A DNA stretch of 64,000 bases from contig NZ_VCCH02000023.1 in the NCBI RefSeq assembly GCF_005938675.2, positions 1-64,000 on the forward strand, written 5' to 3'. The notes below the pieces were generated by a model. It was not told where the DNA came from. It saw nothing but the letters and a program-made list of their open reading frames with translations, and made no database searches. Source of the stretch: Mycobacterium sp. KBS0706. Lineage in GTDB: Bacteria; Pseudomonadota; Alphaproteobacteria; DSM-16000; Inquilinaceae. Made by a program: the position numbers and the translations under genes. Numbering within the stretch: position 1 is the stretch's first letter; every line of letters starts with the position of its first letter. Positions 7,493 to 17,391 of the stretch are shown here, one piece after another.

Positions 7493-9504
7493 CAGGAAGC
7501 GGCTCCCGCCCGGGCCAGCACGCGGCTGCGCTCATCCTCGGCCTTGGTCACGACATCGGCCGGGATGTGGTAGTCGCGCTTGTAGTTGAAGGTGTGCCCG
7601 ATCGCCACGACCAGCATGGCGACGAAGGTCAGCGCGGCCAGCCACCAGATGTGCCAGACCATGCCGAAGGCGAAGGCCACGGCGATGGCGGCCAGGATGA
7701 AGCCGGCACCGGTGTTCTTGGGCATGTGGATCGCCTTGAACCCCGTCAGCGGCCGGACATAGCCGCGGTTCTTCATGTCCCACCAGGCATCGTGGTCGTG
7801 CACCAGCGGGGTGAAGGCAAAGTTGTACGCCGGCGGCGGCGACGAGGTGGACCATTCCAGCGTCCGTCCGCCCCAGGGGTCGCCGGTCAGGTCGCGCAGC
7901 TGTTCGCGCCGCATGAAGCTGACCACCAGCTGGATCAGGAAGGACAGAATGCCGAGCGCGATCAGCACCGCGCCGAAGGCGGCGATGACGAACCAGATCT
8001 GCAGCGAGGAGTCGTCGAAATGGTTCATCCGGCGAGTCACGCCCATCAGGCCGAGCACGTAGAGCGGCATGAAGGCGAAGTAGAAGCCGGTCAGCCAGAA
8101 CCAGAACGACATCTTGCCCCAGAACGGGTCGAGCTTGAAGCCGAAGGCCTTCGGGAACCAGTAGGTCAACCCGGCGAACACCCCGAACACCACGCCGCCG
8201 ATGATGACGTTGTGGAAATGGGCGATCAGGAACAGGCTGTTGTGCAGCACGAAGTCGGCCGGCGGCACCGCCAGCAGCACGCCGGTCATGCCGCCGATGA
8301 CGAAGGTCACCATGAAGCCCATCGTCCACAGCATCGGCACCTCGAACCGGATGCGGCCGCGATACATGGTGAACAACCAGTTGAACATCTTCGCACCCGT
8401 CGGGATCGAGATGATCATCGTGGTGATGCCGAAGAACGAGTTCACGCTGGCGCCGGAACCCATCGTGAAGAAGTGATGCAGCCACACCAGATACGACAGG
8501 ATGGTGATCACCACCGTGGCGTAGACCATCGAGGTGTAGCCGAACAGGCGCTTGCCGCAGAAGGTCGACACGACCTCGGAGAAGATGCCGAAGGCCGGCA
8601 GGATGAGGATGTAGACCTCCGGATGTCCCCAGATCCAGATCAGGTTCACATACATCATCGGGCTGCCGCCGAAGTCGTTGGTGAAGAAGTTCGTCCCGGC
8701 GTAGCGGTCGAGCGACAGCAGGGCCAGGACGGCGGTCAGCACCGGGAAGGCGGCGACGATCAGGACGTTGGTGCACAGCGCGGTCCAGGTGAAGACCGGC
8801 ATCTGCATCATCTTCATCCCCGGCGCCCGCATCTTGACGATGGTGGCGACCAGGTTGACGCCCGATAACAAGGTTCCGATGCCGGCGACCTGCAATCCCC
8901 AGATATAGTAGTCGACGCCGACATCCGGGCTGTAGGCGATGCCCGACAGCGGCGGATAGGCCAGCCAGCCGGTCTTGGCGAATTCGCCGACGAACAGCGA
9001 GATCATCACCACCACGGCGCCGGCGGTGGTCATCCAGAAGCTGAAATTGTTCAGGAACGGGAAGGCCACGTCGCGGGCGCCGATCTGCAGCGGCACCACG
9101 AAGTTCATCAGCCCGGTGACGAAGGGCATGGCCATGAAGAAGATCATGATCACGCCATGGGCGGTGAAGATCTGGTCGTAATGGTGCGGCGGCAGGTAGC
9201 CCTCATTGGCGCCGAAGGCGATCGCCTGCTGCGCCCGCATCATGATCGCGTCCGAGAAGCCGCGCAGCAGCATGACCAGCGCCAGGATCACATACATGAT
9301 CCCGATCTTCTTGTGGTCGATGCTGGTGAACCACTCGTGCCAGAGATAGCCCCACAGGCGGAAATAGGTGATGCCGCCCAGCACCGCGATGCCGCCCAGT
9401 GCCACCGCGATGAAGGTGACGACCAGGATCGGCTCGTGGAACGGCAGCGAGTCGAGCGTCAGCTTGCCGAAGATGAGCGTCTGGAGATCTAGGTTTGAGA
9501 ACAT
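7492..9504 (-). CDS. cyoB: Quinol oxidase subunit I (CyoB)
   Basis: A 670-residue heme-copper oxidase subunit I, the catalytic and proton-pumping subunit in the inner membrane. The CuB site is seen in WGHPEVYIL (His and the cross-linked Tyr) and the HH pair of [10 protein letters not shown]. The K-channel lysine is in PTGAKMFNW, and heme ligands are in the [13 protein letters not shown] helix. The long form with about 15 helices is that of quinol oxidases. The start at 9504 (MFSNLDLQ) removes a non-conserved extension. It follows cyoA after a 93-bp gap and is translationally linked to cyoC. It could use heme o or heme a at the high-spin site; the linked surf1 slightly favours heme a. Confidence 0.96.
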   Translation of the reverse strand: MFSNLDLQTLIFGKLTLDSLPFHEPILVVTFIAVALGGIAVLGGITYFRLWGYLWHEWFTSIDHKKIGIMYVILALVMLLRGFSDAIMMRAQQAIAFGANEGYLPPHHYDQIFTAHGVIMIFFMAMPFVTGLMNFVVPLQIGARDVAFPFLNNFSFWMTTAGAVVVMISLFVGEFAKTGWLAYPPLSGIAYSPDVGVDYYIWGLQVAGIGTLLSGVNLVATIVKMRAPGMKMMQMPVFTWTALCTNVLIVAAFPVLTAVLALLSLDRYAGTNFFTNDFGGSPMMYVNLIWIWGHPEVYILILPAFGIFSEVVSTFCGKRLFGYTSMVYATVVITILSYLVWLHHFFTMGSGASVNSFFGITTMIISIPTGAKMFNWLFTMYRGRIRFEVPMLWTMGFMVTFVIGGMTGVLLAVPPADFVLHNSLFLIAHFHNVIIGGVVFGVFAGLTYWFPKAFGFKLDPFWGKMSFWFWLTGFYFAFMPLYVLGLMGVTRRMNHFDDSSLQIWFVIAAFGAVLIALGILSFLIQLVVSFMRREQLRDLTGDPWGGRTLEWSTSSPPPAYNFAFTPLVHDHDAWWDMKNRGYVRPLTGFKAIHMPKNTGAGFILAAIAVAFAFGMVWHIWWLAALTFVAMLVVAIGHTFNYKRDYHIPADVVTKAEDERSRVLARAGAAS

Positions 9505-9597
9505 CGGGCTACTCTGTCGTTCCGGAGGCCGCCGCACCGGGCGGCGGCCTCCGCAAAGGGGTCGGTTGCGCGCGGCCGCGGAGGCCGTCGGCAGGCA

Positions 9598-10689
9598 TCA
9601 CTCGACGCGGCTGGGCGCCGTAGCACGGCTGAACAGGATCCCCTCCGGCGGCCGGCTCTCCGCCATGTCGCCGTCGGTGGTGCAGATCGCCGCGACATAG
9701 GTGCGGACCGGGCCGGCGCCGCGCCGGACGTCCTTGTCGTGGTTCAGCGCCAGGACGTTGTCGATCCCGGCCGTGCCGCCGCCGCCGCGGGAGTCGATGC
9801 TCATCATCTCGTTCATGCACATCTTCGAGCGGTCGACGCACATGTTGAGGATGGCGCCATAGAGATCCGGGGCCACCGTGCCGTAGTGGCGCACGGGCTC
9901 CTTCTCACTCGGGCGCTCCAGCGCCAGGTACTCCTCGCGGCTCAGGCTGCCGCCTTCGGACTTCACCTTCTGCACCCAGGCGTCGAAATCGCCGGCGGCG
10001 AGGCCGTGGAAGGCGAAGCGCATGCCGGAGAAGCCGGCGCCGCTGTAGTTGGCGGAGAAGCCCTCATATTCGCCGGGCTGGTTGATCACCGCGTGCAGCT
10101 TGGTCTCCATCCCGGCCATGGCGTAGATCTGCCCCGCCAGCGCCGGCACGAAGAAGGAGTTCATCACGGTCGCCGAGGTGATCTTGAACTGGATCGGCAC
10201 GTCGACCGGCGCCGCCAGCTCGTTGACCGTGGCGATGCCCAGCTCCGGGTAAAGGAACAGCCATTTCCAGTCGAGCGCCACGACCTCGACCGTCAGCGGC
10301 TTCACGTCTGCCGCCACCGGGCGCCCCGAGTCGATCCGATCGAGCGGCCGGTAGGGGTCGAGGGTGTGGGTGCTGATCCAGGTCAGGGCGCCCAGCGCGA
10401 TGATGATGACCAGCGGCGCCGACCAGATCACCACTTCGAGCTGAGTCGAATGGTGCCAGTCGGGGTCGTAGGGGGCGTCCTTGTTCGACTGGCGGTACTT
10501 CCAGGCAAAGAACAGCGTCAGCGCGATCACCGGCACGATGATCAGCAACATCAGGATCGTGGAGATCACGATCAGGTCGCGCTGCTGCACCGCAATATCG
10601 CCGGAGGGAGACATGACCACCATGTTGCACCCGCCCAGGAGGACCAGGAGCGGAAGTGCAGCGAGGCGGCCTAAGGCTTTGATGGGCAT
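9598..10689 (-). CDS. cyoA: Quinol oxidase subunit II (CyoA), lipoprotein
   Basis: A 363-residue subunit II. It begins with a lipoprotein signal (LPLLVLLGGC, lipobox cysteine at about residue 20), then two membrane helices and a periplasmic cupredoxin-like domain. The CuA ligands of cytochrome c oxidase are absent, as expected for a quinol oxidase: the region reads NSFFVPALAGQIYAMAGM. A C-terminal extension follows the cupredoxin domain (from about residue 260), holding the CVDRSKMCMNEMM segment seen in related quinol oxidases. It is the first gene of the leftward cyoABCD-surf1 operon; its promoter must lie in the 261 bp shared with the divergent MFS gene. Confidence 0.95.
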   Translation of the reverse strand: MPIKALGRLAALPLLVLLGGCNMVVMSPSGDIAVQQRDLIVISTILMLLIIVPVIALTLFFAWKYRQSNKDAPYDPDWHHSTQLEVVIWSAPLVIIIALGALTWISTHTLDPYRPLDRIDSGRPVAADVKPLTVEVVALDWKWLFLYPELGIATVNELAAPVDVPIQFKITSATVMNSFFVPALAGQIYAMAGMETKLHAVINQPGEYEGFSANYSGAGFSGMRFAFHGLAAGDFDAWVQKVKSEGGSLSREEYLALERPSEKEPVRHYGTVAPDLYGAILNMCVDRSKMCMNEMMSIDSRGGGGTAGIDNVLALNHDKDVRRGAGPVRTYVAAICTTDGDMAESRPPEGILFSRATAPSRVE

Positions 10690-10950
10690 GCCGTTGCCTG
10701 ACAGGAAGAGAACGAAGGGCGGGGCTGCATTACCGAAGCGTAACGCAATGCAACAGTGGACAGTTTGTCCTACCAGATGCCCGATCGCTGCAGTGCAACA
10801 TCGTCGCACCGGGGTTGACGGCAGGGTCCCTGGCGATTCCGTCATCGCTTCGCCTCGCTTGCCACGATTTGACGCACCGAAATCCTGGGCCATACTCAAA
10901 AAAAAGAAAGCGGCATCTCGGCCCGGCCCAGCCCCAGGAGGAATCAGTTT

Positions 10951-12264
10951 ATGGCCACTGTCAGTCGAGACTTCGGGTCCCCGACCGCCGCGCCACGGCA
11001 CCGCGCAGGTGTCCCCCCCGGCGAGATCGCGATCGGCGTCGTGATCGGCCGGACCGCGGAATTCTTCGACTTCTTCGTCTATGCCATCGCCTCAGTGCTC
11101 GTGTTCCCGCGGTTCTTCTTTCCGCATGCGACGCCGCTGGACGCGATGCTCTACTCCTTCGCCGTCTTCGCCCTGGCCTTCGTCGCCCGCCCGTTCGGTT
11201 CGGTCCTGTTCATGGAGATCGACCGGCGCCACGGCCGCAGCGTCAAGCTGACCGTGGCGATGTTCCTGCTCGGCGGCTCGACCGCGGCGATGGCCTTCCT
11301 GCCCGGCACCGCCGATATCGGCACCGCCGCGATCGCCCTGCTGTCGCTGTGCCGCATCGGCCAGGGCCTGGCCCTGGGCGGCGCCTGGGACGGCCTGGCC
11401 TCGCTGCTGGCGCTGAACGCGCCGCAGAACCGGCGCGGCTGGTACGCGATGATGCCGCAGCTCGGCGCTCCGCTCGGTTTCATGCTGGCCAGCGCGCTGT
11501 TCGCCTTCTTCCTGGTCAACCTGTCGGAGGCGGATTTCGTCGACTGGGGCTGGCGCTACCCGTTCTTCGTCGCCTTCGCGATCAACGTCGTCGCCCTGTT
11601 CGCCCGGCTGCGGCTGGTGGTGACCGAGCAGTTCGAGCGGCTGTACGAGAGCAAGGACCTCGAGGCGCTGAGCGTGACCGAGACGGTGAGGCAGCAGGGC
11701 CACAACATCCTGGTCGGGGCCTTCGTGCCGCTGGCCACCTTCGCCCTGTTCCACCTGGTCACGGTGTTCCCGCTGAGCTGGGTGACGCTCTACACCGACC
11801 ACAATCCCGGCGTTTTCCTTTGGACGGAGTTCGCCGGCGCGGTCCTCGGCGCCGTGATGATCGTCGTCTCGGGGCTGATCGCCGACCGCACCGGCCGGCG
11901 CACGCTGCTGGCCGCCTGCGCGGTGCTGATCGCGATCTTCAGCTTCGTCACGCCGATGCTGCTGGGCGGCGGGCCGACGGCGCGATCGGCCTTCGTCATC
12001 CTCGGCTTCGGCCTGCTCGGCCTGTCCTTCGGCCAGGCGGCCGGCGCGGTGGCGTCGAACTTCCCGAACCACCAGCGCTACACCGCTTCGGCTCTGACCT
12101 CGGACCTGGCCTGGATGGTCGGCGCCGGCTTCGCGCCGCTGGTGGCGCTGGCCCTCGCCAGCCAGTTCGGCCTGGCCCTGGTCGGCGCCTACCTGCTGTC
12201 CGGCGCCGTCTGCACGCTGGCGGCGCTGCGGGTCAACAAGGAGCTGGAGCTGCGCGGGAACTGA
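10951..12264 (+). CDS. MFS transporter, metabolite:H+ symporter type
   Basis: A 437-residue transporter with twelve membrane helices. The MFS signature loop after helix 2 is visible as ARPFGSVLFMEIDRRHGR, repeated in weaker form after helix 8 as SGLIADRTGRR. The GRTAEFFDFFVYA opening and overall pattern fit the sugar/metabolite:H+ symporter group that takes up organic acids or betaines; the substrate is unknown. The start at 10951 is preceded by CCAGGAGG. The last 43 bp are duplicated at 21801-21843. The gene is divergent from cyoA. Confidence 0.88.
   Translation: MATVSRDFGSPTAAPRHRAGVPPGEIAIGVVIGRTAEFFDFFVYAIASVLVFPRFFFPHATPLDAMLYSFAVFALAFVARPFGSVLFMEIDRRHGRSVKLTVAMFLLGGSTAAMAFLPGTADIGTAAIALLSLCRIGQGLALGGAWDGLASLLALNAPQNRRGWYAMMPQLGAPLGFMLASALFAFFLVNLSEADFVDWGWRYPFFVAFAINVVALFARLRLVVTEQFERLYESKDLEALSVTETVRQQGHNILVGAFVPLATFALFHLVTVFPLSWVTLYTDHNPGVFLWTEFAGAVLGAVMIVVSGLIADRTGRRTLLAACAVLIAIFSFVTPMLLGGGPTARSAFVILGFGLLGLSFGQAAGAVASNFPNHQRYTASALTSDLAWMVGAGFAPLVALALASQFGLALVGAYLLSGAVCTLAALRVNKELELRGN
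12222..12264 (+). repeat. 3' end of MFS gene, copy 1 of 43-bp direct repeat
   Basis: This 43-bp stretch ends exactly at the MFS stop codon and matches 21801-21843 at 41 of 43 positions. Both differences are at synonymous leucine codon positions in the MFS reading frame. Confidence 0.85.
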
Positions 12265-12347
12265 CCTGCCGTCCTGCCGATCCGCGGGGGCACGCCGCTC
12301 TCGCGGGCGGCGGCCGGATCTGATCCGGGCCGCTCTCCTCGTTGCGA

Positions 12348-14177
12348 ATGATGATCGCGCATGAGACCCTAGGAGAGCCGACGTCTGCTGCGTCGCAACG
12401 GGTCTTCGAAGTGACTGAGGGATCGGGCCATCATCGCCGACTGGCTGCCATTCTGGTGGCGGACGTGGTCGGCTTTTCGCGGATGATGGAGGCCGACGAG
12501 GCGGGAACGCTGGCGCTGCTGAAGCGGCGCAGAAGCGAGGTCATCGAGCCCCTCGTGCACTCACACAATGGCCGGATCGTCAAGCTGATGGGCGACGGCG
12601 TCCTGCTGGAGTTCGCAAGCGCCGTGGCCGCGGTCGAATGTGCGATCCAGCTGCAGGGAGGGATGGCCGAGGCTGATGCCGGCACGCCCGAACCGGGCCG
12701 CATGATCCTCAGGATCGGCATCAATCTCGGCGATGTGGTCGGCGAGGGATCGGACATCTACGGCGAAGGGGTGAATATCGCCGCGAGGCTGGAAGCCATC
12801 GCACAGCCGGGCGGCATCTGCCTGTCCGAGAAGGTCTACCAGGAGGTGCGGGGCAAGGTGGATGCGGCCTTCGTCGATCTTGGCCCCAGGAAGCTCAAGA
12901 ACATCGCCGCCCCGGTCAAAGCCTTCGGCGTGACGATGGACAGGCCTGACAGGGCCGGACCGCCGGGGGCGACGACCGCCCCAGGGCTCCCGGGTGGCCC
13001 TTCGATCGCGGTGCTGCCCTTCCTCAACATGAGCGGCGATTCCGCACAGGACTACCTCGCGGACGGCACCACCGAGGACATCACCACCGCCCTCTCCCGG
13101 CTGCGCTGGCTGTTCGTGATCGCCCGCAACTCGGCATTCACCTACAAGGGGAGGTCCGTCGACGTCCGGCAGGTCGCGAGTGAGCTGGGCGTCCGCTATG
13201 TCGTCGAGGGCAGCGTCAGGACCGCCGCCGGGCGCATCCGGGTCACGGCACAGCTGATCGAGGCGGAAACCGGCAAGCACATCTGGGCCGAGCGCTACGA
13301 CCGCGCGCTCGGCGACATCTTCGCCGTCCAGGACGAGATCACCGGCCACGTCGTCGCCGCGATCGAGCCGCATCTCTACGCCCAGGAGGGCTTCCGCGCC
13401 GCATCCAATCCTCCCGGAAGCATCGACGCCTGGGGCCTGGCGGTGCGCGCGATGGGACTGATCAACCGGGTCGGCCGCCGACAGAACGAGGAGGCCCGGA
13501 CCCTTCTGACACGGGCGATCGAGATCGAGCCCGCCTACGCCAGAGCCCACGCTTTGCTGAGCTGGGCCATCTGGTGGGCGGCGCTGTGCTACTGGTGGCC
13601 GGACGTGGCCGAAGGCTATCGGCAGGCGGCGGTGCATGCCGCGGACGCCGTCGCGCTCGACCCGAGCGATCCCTGGGCGCGGATGACGCTCGGGCTGAGC
13701 CTCAGCACCGCGCGGCAGCACGAGCGGGCGCTCGCCGAGCTCCGGGCGGTGCATGACCTCAACCCCAGCTTCGCGCTGGGCCGCACGGCGCTGGGTTGGG
13801 CACTGCTCCGCGCCGGGCATTTCGAAGAGGCGATCGCCGAGACCGGCAACGCGCTGCGCATGAGCCCGATGGACAGCTTCGCCGGGATCTACACCACCAT
13901 CCACGGCCTCGCTTTGCTGGGCGCGCGCCGCTTCGGCGACGCCCTGCCCTTCCTGCGCGCCTCGGTGGCGGCCTTCGCCGAGTATTCCGGACACTACAAC
14001 TCGCTGATCAGCTGCTGTGGCCATCTCGGGCTGATGCAGGAAGCGCAGGCCTTCATCGAGGCGCGGAACCGGGTCGGTCCCCCCATCCGCGTCGGCGAGC
14101 TGCGCCAGGCTCTGGCCGGCTTCGCCCATTGCGACACCTTCGTCGAGGGCCTGGTCAAGGCCGGCGTGCCGGAGTGA
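12348..14177 (+). CDS. Class III adenylate/guanylate cyclase with TolB-N-like and TPR domains
   Basis: A 609-residue protein. Residues 31-190 are a class III nucleotide cyclase domain in which the catalytic set seems complete: metal-binding Asp39 (LVADVVGFS) and Asp83 (KLMGDGV), purine-specifying Lys79 and Asp136 (SDIYGEGVN), and transition-state Asn143 and Arg147 (NIAAR). Lys plus Asp favours ATP. Residues about 225-345 form the TolB N-terminal-like segment (IAVLPFLNMS...) common in such proteins. The C-terminus is made of TPR-type helical repeats. No membrane segment or receiver domain is seen. The ATG at 12348 was chosen; a TTG two codons earlier is possible. It follows the MFS gene by 83 bp. 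Confidence 0.87.
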   Translation: MMIAHETLGEPTSAASQRVFEVTEGSGHHRRLAAILVADVVGFSRMMEADEAGTLALLKRRRSEVIEPLVHSHNGRIVKLMGDGVLLEFASAVAAVECAIQLQGGMAEADAGTPEPGRMILRIGINLGDVVGEGSDIYGEGVNIAARLEAIAQPGGICLSEKVYQEVRGKVDAAFVDLGPRKLKNIAAPVKAFGVTMDRPDRAGPPGATTAPGLPGGPSIAVLPFLNMSGDSAQDYLADGTTEDITTALSRLRWLFVIARNSAFTYKGRSVDVRQVASELGVRYVVEGSVRTAAGRIRVTAQLIEAETGKHIWAERYDRALGDIFAVQDEITGHVVAAIEPHLYAQEGFRAASNPPGSIDAWGLAVRAMGLINRVGRRQNEEARTLLTRAIEIEPAYARAHALLSWAIWWAALCYWWPDVAEGYRQAAVHAADAVALDPSDPWARMTLGLSLSTARQHERALAELRAVHDLNPSFALGRTALGWALLRAGHFEEAIAETGNALRMSPMDSFAGIYTTIHGLALLGARRFGDALPFLRASVAAFAEYSGHYNSLISCCGHLGLMQEAQAFIEARNRVGPPIRVGELRQALAGFAHCDTFVEGLVKAGVPE

Positions 14178-14194
14178 CGGCGGCCGCGCCGATC

Positions 14195-14216
14195 CGCGGG
14201 GCGAAGCCGCCCCGCG
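14195..14216. terminator. Terminator hairpin between convergent genes
   Basis: Eight-bp perfect stem CGCGGGGC / GCCCCGCG with a 6-base loop, between the cyclase gene and the opposing dehydrogenase gene. No T run follows. Confidence 0.55.
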
Positions 14217-14221
14217 TATCG

Positions 14222-15217
14222 CTACGGACTCCTCGTCCAGATGTCTTCCTCAGTCACGCGGTTGAGCAGCGGCTGTCCTGCGCGGTAGCGGCGCAGATTC
14301 TCGATGATGACGTCCAGCGACCGTTCGGCCCTGTCCGGCATCGCGGCCGTGAAATGGGGCGTGATGAGCAGGTTGGGTGTGTCCCAGACGGGATCGTCGG
14401 CAGCCGGCGGTTCGGGATCGGTGACGTCCAGCCCGGCGCCGGCGAGCCGCTTTTCCCTCAGGGCCGAGATCAGGGCCGCCTGGTCGATGGTGCCGCCCCT
14501 CGACAGGTTGACGATGATGGCGCTCGGCTTCATCCGCCTTATCGCCCGGTCGTCGATCAGATGGTAGGTCGTGTCCGACAGGTTGACGACGAGAGCAAGG
14601 ATGTCCGCCTCGTCGAGGATCGGATCGATGGTCTCGCCCCGGTCCGCCGAGAACATCCGGTCGACGCCGGGCGGGCTCGGCAGATCGCGGCGGCGATAGC
14701 CGAGCACCCGCATCTCGAAGGCCTTCGCTCGTGTCGCGAGCTCCCGCCCCGTATGGCCCATCCCGATGATTCCGATGGTCCGGCCATAGAGGGCGCGCAG
14801 GCCGTTCATCCAGGGCGTGCGGAGCCATTCGTGCCGCTTCTGGGCCTCGTAGACATCCGGATAGCGGCAGCTGAGCATCAGGCTGAACATCAGCACGTGC
14901 TCGGCCAGGGCCGGGCCGGAGCGCCCGGCCGAGCCAGTCACGATCAGGCCCCGTTCGAACACCTCCGGGCGGGCGGATCTGGTGAGGCCGGCATGGTCGC
15001 AATGGACCCATCTGAGCTTGGGAGCCGCGAGATACCGCTGGTCGAGGTCGCCGGCGAGGATGGCGATCTCGGCCTCTTTCAGCGCGGCCTCGACGGCCTC
15101 TGCGTCACGTGACGAGACGGCGATCAGCCGGTCGGATCCGACCGCTTCCGCCAGACGATCCCAGTTCGCGCCCTTGAACGGCGTTTCGGTGTCGATCATC
15201 AGCGCCCGTTGGGCCAT
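14222..15217 (-). CDS. D-isomer-specific 2-hydroxyacid dehydrogenase
   Basis: A 331-residue NAD(P)-dependent enzyme. It has the dinucleotide loop GMGHTG (152-157) and the catalytic triad Arg240 (NLSRGG), Glu269 (DPEP) and His288 (TPHF). This fits the glyoxylate/hydroxypyruvate reductase branch, which interconverts D-2-hydroxy acids and 2-oxo acids. The start at 15217 has GGGGAGAAAG upstream. It is transcribed divergently from the GntR gene, with an A/T-rich operator region between them, so it probably belongs to the same regulon as the downstream sugar importer and could act late in the catabolism of the imported compound. Confidence 0.87.
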   Translation of the reverse strand: MAQRALMIDTETPFKGANWDRLAEAVGSDRLIAVSSRDAEAVEAALKEAEIAILAGDLDQRYLAAPKLRWVHCDHAGLTRSARPEVFERGLIVTGSAGRSGPALAEHVLMFSLMLSCRYPDVYEAQKRHEWLRTPWMNGLRALYGRTIGIIGMGHTGRELATRAKAFEMRVLGYRRRDLPSPPGVDRMFSADRGETIDPILDEADILALVVNLSDTTYHLIDDRAIRRMKPSAIIVNLSRGGTIDQAALISALREKRLAGAGLDVTDPEPPAADDPVWDTPNLLITPHFTAAMPDRAERSLDVIIENLRRYRAGQPLLNRVTEEDIWTRSP

Positions 15218-15280
15218 GCGCTTTCTCCCCTTCTTCGAATGAACCATCATCCGACGCTATCTTGAATGCCAACACCACAT

Positions 15281-15315
15281 GATAAATTTATTTTTATGTA
15301 TTATATTAATTTATC
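15281..15315. promoter_or_regulatory. A/T-rich operator/promoter between dehydrogenase and GntR genes
   Basis: A markedly A/T-rich island in G/C-rich DNA. It has an 8-bp inverted repeat (GATAAATT 15281-15288, AATTTATC 15308-15315). Inside it lies TTTTATGTAT (15292-15301), whose exact reverse complement recurs at 16207-16216 before the ABC importer genes. It is a probable GntR-family operator. Confidence 0.5.
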
Positions 15316-15377
15316 TCCTTTCGACGGCCTTCTCCGACCTGTCGCTCGGGGTCGGCGCCTGCTAGGAATCGACCGAG

Positions 15378-16154
15378 ATGAGACGTGAGGTGGATTTGGA
15401 CGGGATCGACACCGACGCCCGGACGGTGGAGCCCGGCATTCAGGTCAAGCGACCCCGCGGCCGGCCGCGCAAGGGAACGCCGGCCGTGCCGAAGCCGCCG
15501 AAGCGCGAGCCCGGGTACGGACGGCTGCAGCAGCTCCTGCGCGACGACATCCTCGAGGGCCGCATTCCAGCCGGGTCGCGGATCAAGGTGAGCGAGATCG
15601 CCGCGCGCTACGCCACCAGCACCAACCCCGCGCGCGAGGCGCTGCAGGGCCTCGAAGGCGAAGGCCTCGTGATCATCAGCCCCAACCGAGGCGCACGCGT
15701 CCGCGCCATCGACGAGGACTTCATCCGCAACATCTTCGACATCCGCGACCTGATCGAGCCTTATCTCGTCCGCGGCTTCGCCGAGTTCGCCAGCAACGAG
15801 GACGTGGCCGCGCTGGAGGCGCTGCAGCAGACCTGCCAGAGCGCCGTCGACGCGGCCGATTACCCCGCCTATCACCGTGCCAACGTCGCCTTCCATGACC
15901 TCATGATCGAGCATCATCACAACGTCGAAGCCGCAACGCTGATGAAGCGGCATAGCGCCTGGATCCGGGCGCTTTCGCGCCGGAATCCGCTGACGCTCGC
16001 CAATATGCGGCGCTCCACCGCGGAGCATTGGGAGGTGGTCGAGGCGGTCCGCCGGGGCGATCCGGACGCAGCGTCCGCCGCCATGGCACGGCACATCTCC
16101 CATTCACGCGCGCTGTTTCTCGGTCGCATGAGGCGCGACCGCGCCCAGCGATAG
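15378..16154 (+). CDS. GntR family (FadR/FCD-type) regulator with AT-hook
   Basis: A 258-residue regulator. Residues about 48-115 are the winged helix (LLRDDILEGRIPAGSRIKVSEIA, then TNPAREALQGLEGEGLV). Residues about 120-240 are an FCD ligand domain with the expected His and Asp positions for metal-assisted binding of an organic acid. Unusually for the family, the N-terminus carries an AT-hook-like KRPRGRPRKG (24-33), suited to the A/T-rich islands on both sides of the gene. It lies between the divergent 2-hydroxyacid dehydrogenase and the importer operon and is their likely controller. Confidence 0.87.
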   Translation: MRREVDLDGIDTDARTVEPGIQVKRPRGRPRKGTPAVPKPPKREPGYGRLQQLLRDDILEGRIPAGSRIKVSEIAARYATSTNPAREALQGLEGEGLVIISPNRGARVRAIDEDFIRNIFDIRDLIEPYLVRGFAEFASNEDVAALEALQQTCQSAVDAADYPAYHRANVAFHDLMIEHHHNVEAATLMKRHSAWIRALSRRNPLTLANMRRSTAEHWEVVEAVRRGDPDAASAAMARHISHSRALFLGRMRRDRAQR

Positions 16155-16206
16155 AGGCATCCTTCGCTGCCGGGACTCCACGCCCGCATGCCAGTAAATA
16201 TGAATC

Positions 16207-16216
16207 ATACATAAAA
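16207..16216. promoter_or_regulatory. Putative GntR operator before importer operon
   Basis: ATACATAAAA, the exact reverse complement of 15292-15301, in a second A/T-rich patch (about 16190-16235) upstream of the first permease gene. Confidence 0.45.
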
Positions 16217-16392
16217 CTTATTTTCCGCTTCACAATCCGCCAACCCGTGTTCTAGTCTTCCCGCCATCAGATGGCCGCACGCGCCCGGAAGCCCCGGCGC
16301 CGAAGCAGGCCGCGCCGCAGGGAGGACAGCGATGCCCTTGCCATCGACGCCAGGTTTCCGCAGCCGGCCAACCGCCGTCCTCGAGGCCCGGA

Positions 16393-17391
16393 ATGTCTGA
16401 CGCCGCGAGCATGAGGGGGCCGCCTCGCGCCTCGCGGCCCCTTCCCGATGACCGGGCGACGGCCCCGAAGCCGACCGCGACGTCGATGGTCAGGCCGTTG
16501 AAGCACAGGCGCGTGGGGCGGCAGCAATACGAGGCTTACCTCTTCCTGCTGCCATGGTTCGCGGGTCTCTTCATCCTGACCGCCGGCCCGCTCGCGGCCT
16601 CGCTCTATCTGTCCTTCACCGATTTCGACCTGCTCGGCAGCCCGACCTGGATCGGCCTCACCAACTATGTCGATCTCTTCACCTATGACCCGCGCTATCT
16701 CGGCGCGTTCGGGGTGACGGTCCTCTATGTCGTCCTGGGCGTGCCGTCGCAGCTGGCCGTCGCGCTGCTGGTCGCGATCCTGCTGAACCAGAAGGTCCGG
16801 GCGCTCGGCCTCTTCCGCGGGATCTACTACCTGCCGTCACTGCTCGGCGGCAGCGTCGCCGTCGCGGTGATGTGGCGCCAGCTGTTCGGCGATGCCGGCG
16901 TCGTCAACCAGTTCATCGGCGTCTTCGGCATCGACGCTCCGAACTGGATCTCGAATCCGCGCTACGCGCTCTACACGCTGATCCTGCTGCACGCCTGGCA
17001 GTTCGGGTCGGCGATGATCATCTTCCTCGCCGGGCTGAAGCAGGTGCCGCAGGAGCTCTACGACGCCGCGGAGATCGACGGCGCCGGCCGCTGGAAGCAG
17101 TTCCGGCACATCACGCTGCCGATGATCACGCCGGTGATCTTCTTCAACCTGGTCATGGGGCTGATCCATTCCTTCCAGGCCTTCACCTCCGCCTACATCG
17201 TCAGCGGCGGCACCGGCGGCCCGTCGGATTCGACCCTCTTCTACACGCTCTACTTGTACCAGGAGGGATTCACGAACTTCCACATGGGCTATGCCTCCGC
17301 CATGGCCTGGATTCTTCTGGTCGTGATCGCGTTCTTCACAGCAATCAACTTCGCCTTATCCCGGCGCTGGGTCTTCTACGGAGATCAATGA
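16393..17391 (+). CDS. ABC sugar transporter permease (MalF/UgpA type)
   Basis: A 332-residue inner-membrane permease of the carbohydrate CUT1 type. A hydrophilic N-terminal tail of about 45 residues precedes six membrane helices. The EAA loop that contacts the ATPase reads ELYDAAEIDGAGRWKQFRHITLP (about residues 215-238). The stop overlaps the next permease start in ATGA. Upstream, about 240 bp include the putative operator; the true start could be a later Met in the tail. Confidence 0.9.
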   Translation: MSDAASMRGPPRASRPLPDDRATAPKPTATSMVRPLKHRRVGRQQYEAYLFLLPWFAGLFILTAGPLAASLYLSFTDFDLLGSPTWIGLTNYVDLFTYDPRYLGAFGVTVLYVVLGVPSQLAVALLVAILLNQKVRALGLFRGIYYLPSLLGGSVAVAVMWRQLFGDAGVVNQFIGVFGIDAPNWISNPRYALYTLILLHAWQFGSAMIIFLAGLKQVPQELYDAAEIDGAGRWKQFRHITLPMITPVIFFNLVMGLIHSFQAFTSAYIVSGGTGGPSDSTLFYTLYLYQEGFTNFHMGYASAMAWILLVVIAFFTAINFALSRRWVFYGDQ

